Shown piece by piece: positions 61,035-64,000 of a stretch of 64,000 bases of DNA. Under the pieces are notes generated by a model that searched no databases, was not told the DNA's origin, and was given only the letters and a program-made list of their open reading frames with translations. Position 1 is the first letter of the stretch. Every line of letters starts with the position of its first letter. The DNA comes from Cristatella mucedo (taxonomy: Eukaryota; Bryozoa; Phylactolaemata; Cristatellidae): contig WPIO01000085.1 of the NCBI GenBank assembly GCA_009760855.2, positions 1,453,501 through 1,517,500 of the forward strand, written 5' to 3'. The translations under genes were made by a program, and so were the position numbers.

Positions 61035-64000
61035 CTAGCTCCCTCTCAAAGCAAGCAAGCTAGCAGGGCCTACTCCAGCTCGGGGGCTGGTGGGACGAGG
61101 CGGGGCAGAGGGCGCCGTCCAATCATTACCTTTGGCACAGCCGAGCCAATCGCCGGCCGCGCTCGCCGGAAGCTTCCTCTTATAATTGTAGTAGCGCTTC
61201 AGCAGCCGGTCGTAACGCCGGCAGCCGCCGACCGGTCGCCGGCACTCGGGGCAGGTCAGAGGTCGCACGCGAACCGAGCGGCCGCCGTCCAGCTCGACGC
61301 TCCTGCCGTACTCCTTCGCCACCCTGTCCATGAACTCGACGGGGACCACGTGACCGCAAGGCCTCAGGCTCAGAAAGCGGACGCCGGCATGGACCTTGTA
61401 GCGGGCACAGACGCGTCGGAGCAGCGCCTGCTTTCGCCGGCATTGGCAGCACACTCCTTCCGGGCACTGCTCGCCGCAGAGGCCGAGGCACGGGTGGCCG
61501 CAGGGCAGCAGCCGGCGGCAAGGCACGTCGCACGGCGGCACGTCGCACGGCAGGAAGCAGAACGGACGCCGACAGGGGCCGGTGTGTGGGCAGCCAGAGG
61601 CGCACGGTCGAGCGCACGGCTCGCACGGCTCCGAGCAGCTGCCGACGCAGCCGCCGTGCTCGCACGAGCGTGAGCAGCTCTCCTCCTCACAAGCGTACGA
61701 GTGTTGCTGGCCTTGACCTTGCACGGATTGCCCCGACTGACCTTGACATTGTGGGGCTCGACCGCCGGCTCCGGTATCGTCCTGCAAGCTTCTGCAGGTT
61801 ACGGCAATCGTGTGACAGCACGTGGGCACGACCAATTCGACCAGCTCCGTGCAGACCACTGGCTCGCCGAGCTGGCTGCACGGCACTGTGCGGCTGTGAC
61901 CACAGTCCAGGTGCTTCTGCACCAGATGGTCGCAGGCGTGCAGCCTGCACAGGGAGTGTAACGTCTGCTGCTGCTTCTGTAAAGGGCCTCTGGGCAGTGG
62001 CGACAGAGCGGTGCAGGTACACTGAGATCTCGACACCGAGCACGGCACCGACTTGTGGTGATTGCAGCGTAGAGCCACTACGACCGACACTTGGCAGGCG
62101 GCCGCTGCGGATCGCTTGAAGTCGCTGCACTTTAGCGAAGTGCCTCCGCTGCCGCCTCTTCCTCCACTGCCGGCGGTAGCGGCTTTGAAGCAGCTGGGGT
62201 CGGCACAGGTGGACACGTGACAGGGCATGGTGACCTTATGCTGGCACGAAAGACGGTACTGCACCATCCTCATGCACACCTCGAGCTGCCGCTTGGCCTG
62301 ATCGCATCGTTGGCTGCTGCTACCGCTGACGGTGACGGAGCACGCCGGCCTGGTGCAGCGCGCGGCATGGCAGAATGACGCGACCCTGTGCCCACAGCTC
62401 AGCCGATGCTCGACCCTCTCGCCGCACACGACGTCGTCTCTGACGTCGGCTCCGCAGGGCAGCCACACCCTATGGCCACACGGGAGCTCGCGCGGCACGA
62501 CGACCGGGCAGCTGCCAGCGATGGCCCTCAGGGCCGAGCAGGCGCCCTCCATCTCCTCCCCTGTCTCATCGAACGCGAGCCGCACTCGAGCCGTGCACTC
62601 GGCGGCCGTGCACAGAGCCGCGTGGCAGCTGACCGTCGTCCGGTGGCCGCAGGCATCCAGGGCTCGGCCGACCGGCCGCAGGCAGACCTGGCGAGGCTCG
62701 TCGACAGGCTGATGGCAGAGCAGCTCCACCTCGTGGCCGCACCGAGGCAGTCGCTTTTCGACGAGTTGGTGGCAGGCAATCGCTCCGGGATCCTGCGAGC
62801 AGGGCGCCCAGAGGCGGTGACCGCAAGCGAGAAGCCGTTCGAGGATATGGTAGCATCGGACGCTCCGAGGATCGACGCCACACGGCACTTTCGCCGTGTG
62901 AGCGCACGGAAGCTCCACGGTCACCGCCTCCGTGCACGCCTCGCCCGACACGTCGTCGGAGCAGCGCTTCGTGATCACGTGGCCGCACCTAGGCAGTGTG
63001 GCAGCCGCACGAACAACGCAGGGCTTCGTCTCTGAGCGCTGGCAGCACGGCAGCGTCTGAGCGTGGCCACATTCCAGGACGACCGCAACAAGCTGCCGGC
63101 ACTCGATCGCGACCACATCCGCATGGCAGAGCTTTTCGACGATGTGACCGCAGGGCCGGGTTACTTCGGACACGACGGTGCACACGAACCTGGCGTCGTT
63201 TACGACGTGGCACTCCCCTCGGGCCCAATGCCCACAGGCTAAAAGCTTCTCCACGGCGGCCGAGCACCCGCCTCGAGCGACTTCGACGTCGTCGCAGCAC
63301 CGCTTCCGAAGCGGGTGCCCGCAACCCGGTCGTTGGACTTCCACGATATGGACGCACGCCGGCGCCGGCACCGAATTCAGCTCGGCGCACGCGACCGTGG
63401 CAAAGTGGCCGCAGGCGAGAGGTCTATCCACTCGCTTCGAGCAGCGCCTGTCCGGAGATCGGCACAGTGTCGTCTTCGAGTGCCCGCAAGGCAGCGATAC
63501 CTCTATGCTGCTGACGCATCCCATATCCGGTGAGCCGCAGGCCACCTCCTTCACGTGAGAGCACGGCAGCTGCACTCGGATGCTCTCGCTGCACGGCGGA
63601 AGGACGTCGAAGCTCGCCGAGCACACTTTCTCGACTTGGTGGCCGCACGATGGCCGACTTTGGAGGCACAGCACGGCACACGAACGGGGCTCGTCCAGAG
63701 TCGAGCAGACGACCCTGGCGCCATGCCCGCACGGCAGATGCTTGTCAACCCAGGCCGGACACGAGAGACGCCGAAAGTCGCTGCAGCTCATCTCAACTCC
63801 TTCGCCGGTGCCGCCGCCTCCGCCGATGAAGACACTCGTCCGGCAGTCGTCGGACTTCGAGCAGGTCAGAGAATGACACGACACCTTGACCCGGTGGCCG
63901 CAGCCGCCGTAAGTCTTCCACGACGGCTGCAGGCACGGCGCTCTGCGGACCTTGCTGCAAGAGACTCGCTCCAGTCTCTTTCGGCCGCCGCTCGAGACCC
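61035..64000 (-). CDS. CxH-repeat zinc-finger protein, ZNFX1-like C-terminal part (5' incomplete)
   Basis: The frame is open from the window edge to a TAG at 61035, at least 988 codons without intron. About twenty modules of the type C-G-H-x4/5-C, spaced roughly 35-50 residues (LPCGHSKTTLC, LACGHFATVAC, PRCGHEVELLC and so on), each with a second Cys pair, suggest an extended zinc-binding array. Near the C-end a Cys-dense stretch (CEPCARPCASGCPHTGPC, LLPCGHPCLGLCGEQCP) matches NFX1-type zinc fingers. The end has LRPCGHVVPVEFMDRV and CPECRRPV...RRYDRLLKRYY, the layout seen after the NFX1 fingers in ZNFX1-type RNA helicases involved in antiviral and small-RNA pathways. The helicase part, if present, lies beyond the window. 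It could instead be a helicase-free relative. Confidence 0.8.
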   Translation of the reverse strand, partial: VSSGGRKRLERVSCSKVRRAPCLQPSWKTYGGCGHRVKVSCHSLTCSKSDDCRTSVFIGGGGGTGEGVEMSCSDFRRLSCPAWVDKHLPCGHGARVVCSTLDEPRSCAVLCLQSRPSCGHQVEKVCSASFDVLPPCSESIRVQLPCSHVKEVACGSPDMGCVSSIEVSLPCGHSKTTLCRSPDRRCSKRVDRPLACGHFATVACAELNSVPAPACVHIVEVQRPGCGHPLRKRCCDDVEVARGGCSAAVEKLLACGHWARGECHVVNDARFVCTVVSEVTRPCGHIVEKLCHADVVAIECRQLVAVVLECGHAQTLPCCQRSETKPCVVRAAATLPRCGHVITKRCSDDVSGEACTEAVTVELPCAHTAKVPCGVDPRSVRCYHILERLLACGHRLWAPCSQDPGAIACHQLVEKRLPRCGHEVELLCHQPVDEPRQVCLRPVGRALDACGHRTTVSCHAALCTAAECTARVRLAFDETGEEMEGACSALRAIAGSCPVVVPRELPCGHRVWLPCGADVRDDVVCGERVEHRLSCGHRVASFCHAARCTRPACSVTVSGSSSQRCDQAKRQLEVCMRMVQYRLSCQHKVTMPCHVSTCADPSCFKAATAGSGGRGGSGGTSLKCSDFKRSAAAACQVSVVVALRCNHHKSVPCSVSRSQCTCTALSPLPRGPLQKQQQTLHSLCRLHACDHLVQKHLDCGHSRTVPCSQLGEPVVCTELVELVVPTCCHTIAVTCRSLQDDTGAGGRAPQCQGQSGQSVQGQGQQHSYACEEESCSRSCEHGGCVGSCSEPCEPCARPCASGCPHTGPCRRPFCFLPCDVPPCDVPCRRLLPCGHPCLGLCGEQCPEGVCCQCRRKQALLRRVCARYKVHAGVRFLSLRPCGHVVPVEFMDRVAKEYGRSVELDGGRSVRVRPLTCPECRRPVGGCRRYDRLLKRYYNYKRKLPASAAGDWLGCAKGNDWTAPSAPPRPTSPRAGVGPASLLALRGS

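Overview
The window comes from a metazoan nuclear genome and contains no bacterial operon. Three things point there: intronless Golgi-type alpha-1,3-fucosyltransferases (GT10 family), a very large CxH-repeat zinc-finger gene resembling the C-terminal part of ZNFX1-type proteins, and many CR1/L2-like non-LTR retrotransposon copies with a 3' hairpin and (TTA)n tails, plus tRNA-derived SINEs and long microsatellites. Host DNA is GC-rich and repeat-dense. The species cannot be named from sequence alone; an invertebrate is likely.

Layout. From 1 to about 37.2 kb lies a fucosyltransferase cluster of five copies: an intact gene at 2263-3558 (+), a broken copy at 9588-10422 (-), and intact genes at 13382-14698 (-), 26648-28027 (-) and 35885-37156 (+). 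Their catalytic domains are very similar. The N-termini fall into different types, so the array looks like segmental duplication plus exchange between copies. Several copies carry a long GA tract upstream on the sense strand. LINE, SINE and other dispersed repeats fill the gaps. 37.2-40.4 kb holds a CAG/GAT-rich repeat and GC-rich DNA without a convincing gene.

40398-53971 is a 13.6-kb AT-rich DNA-virus-like mobile element (Polinton/Maverick-like) set in GC-rich DNA. It has about 200-bp terminal inverted repeats, each of which is itself a giant imperfect hairpin, and is flanked by the direct repeat AGGTC. It carries remnants of a retroviral-type integrase, an FtsK/HerA-type packaging ATPase, an adenain-like cysteine protease downstream of a zinc ribbon, two jelly-roll-like structural modules, two fibre-like proteins, a phospholipase-A2-like minor capsid candidate, an HNH-AP2 endonuclease, small zinc-finger and membrane-active candidates, and several unknown genes. 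Almost all are broken by stops or frameshifts, and three host LINE insertions lie inside. No protein-primed DNA polymerase B was seen, and no gap is large enough to hold one. This is the most unusual object in the window.

54-61 kb returns to GC-rich host DNA with LINE/SINE fragments and one small ORF with a KOW-like motif. 61035 to the right edge is the open 3' part of the CxH-repeat zinc-finger gene on the minus strand.

Working together: the fucosyltransferases would act in the Golgi on glycans. The virus-like element is a separate, decayed insertion with its own virion-morphogenesis set (ATPase, protease, capsid and fibre candidates) and an integrase. The zinc-finger gene is unrelated to either.
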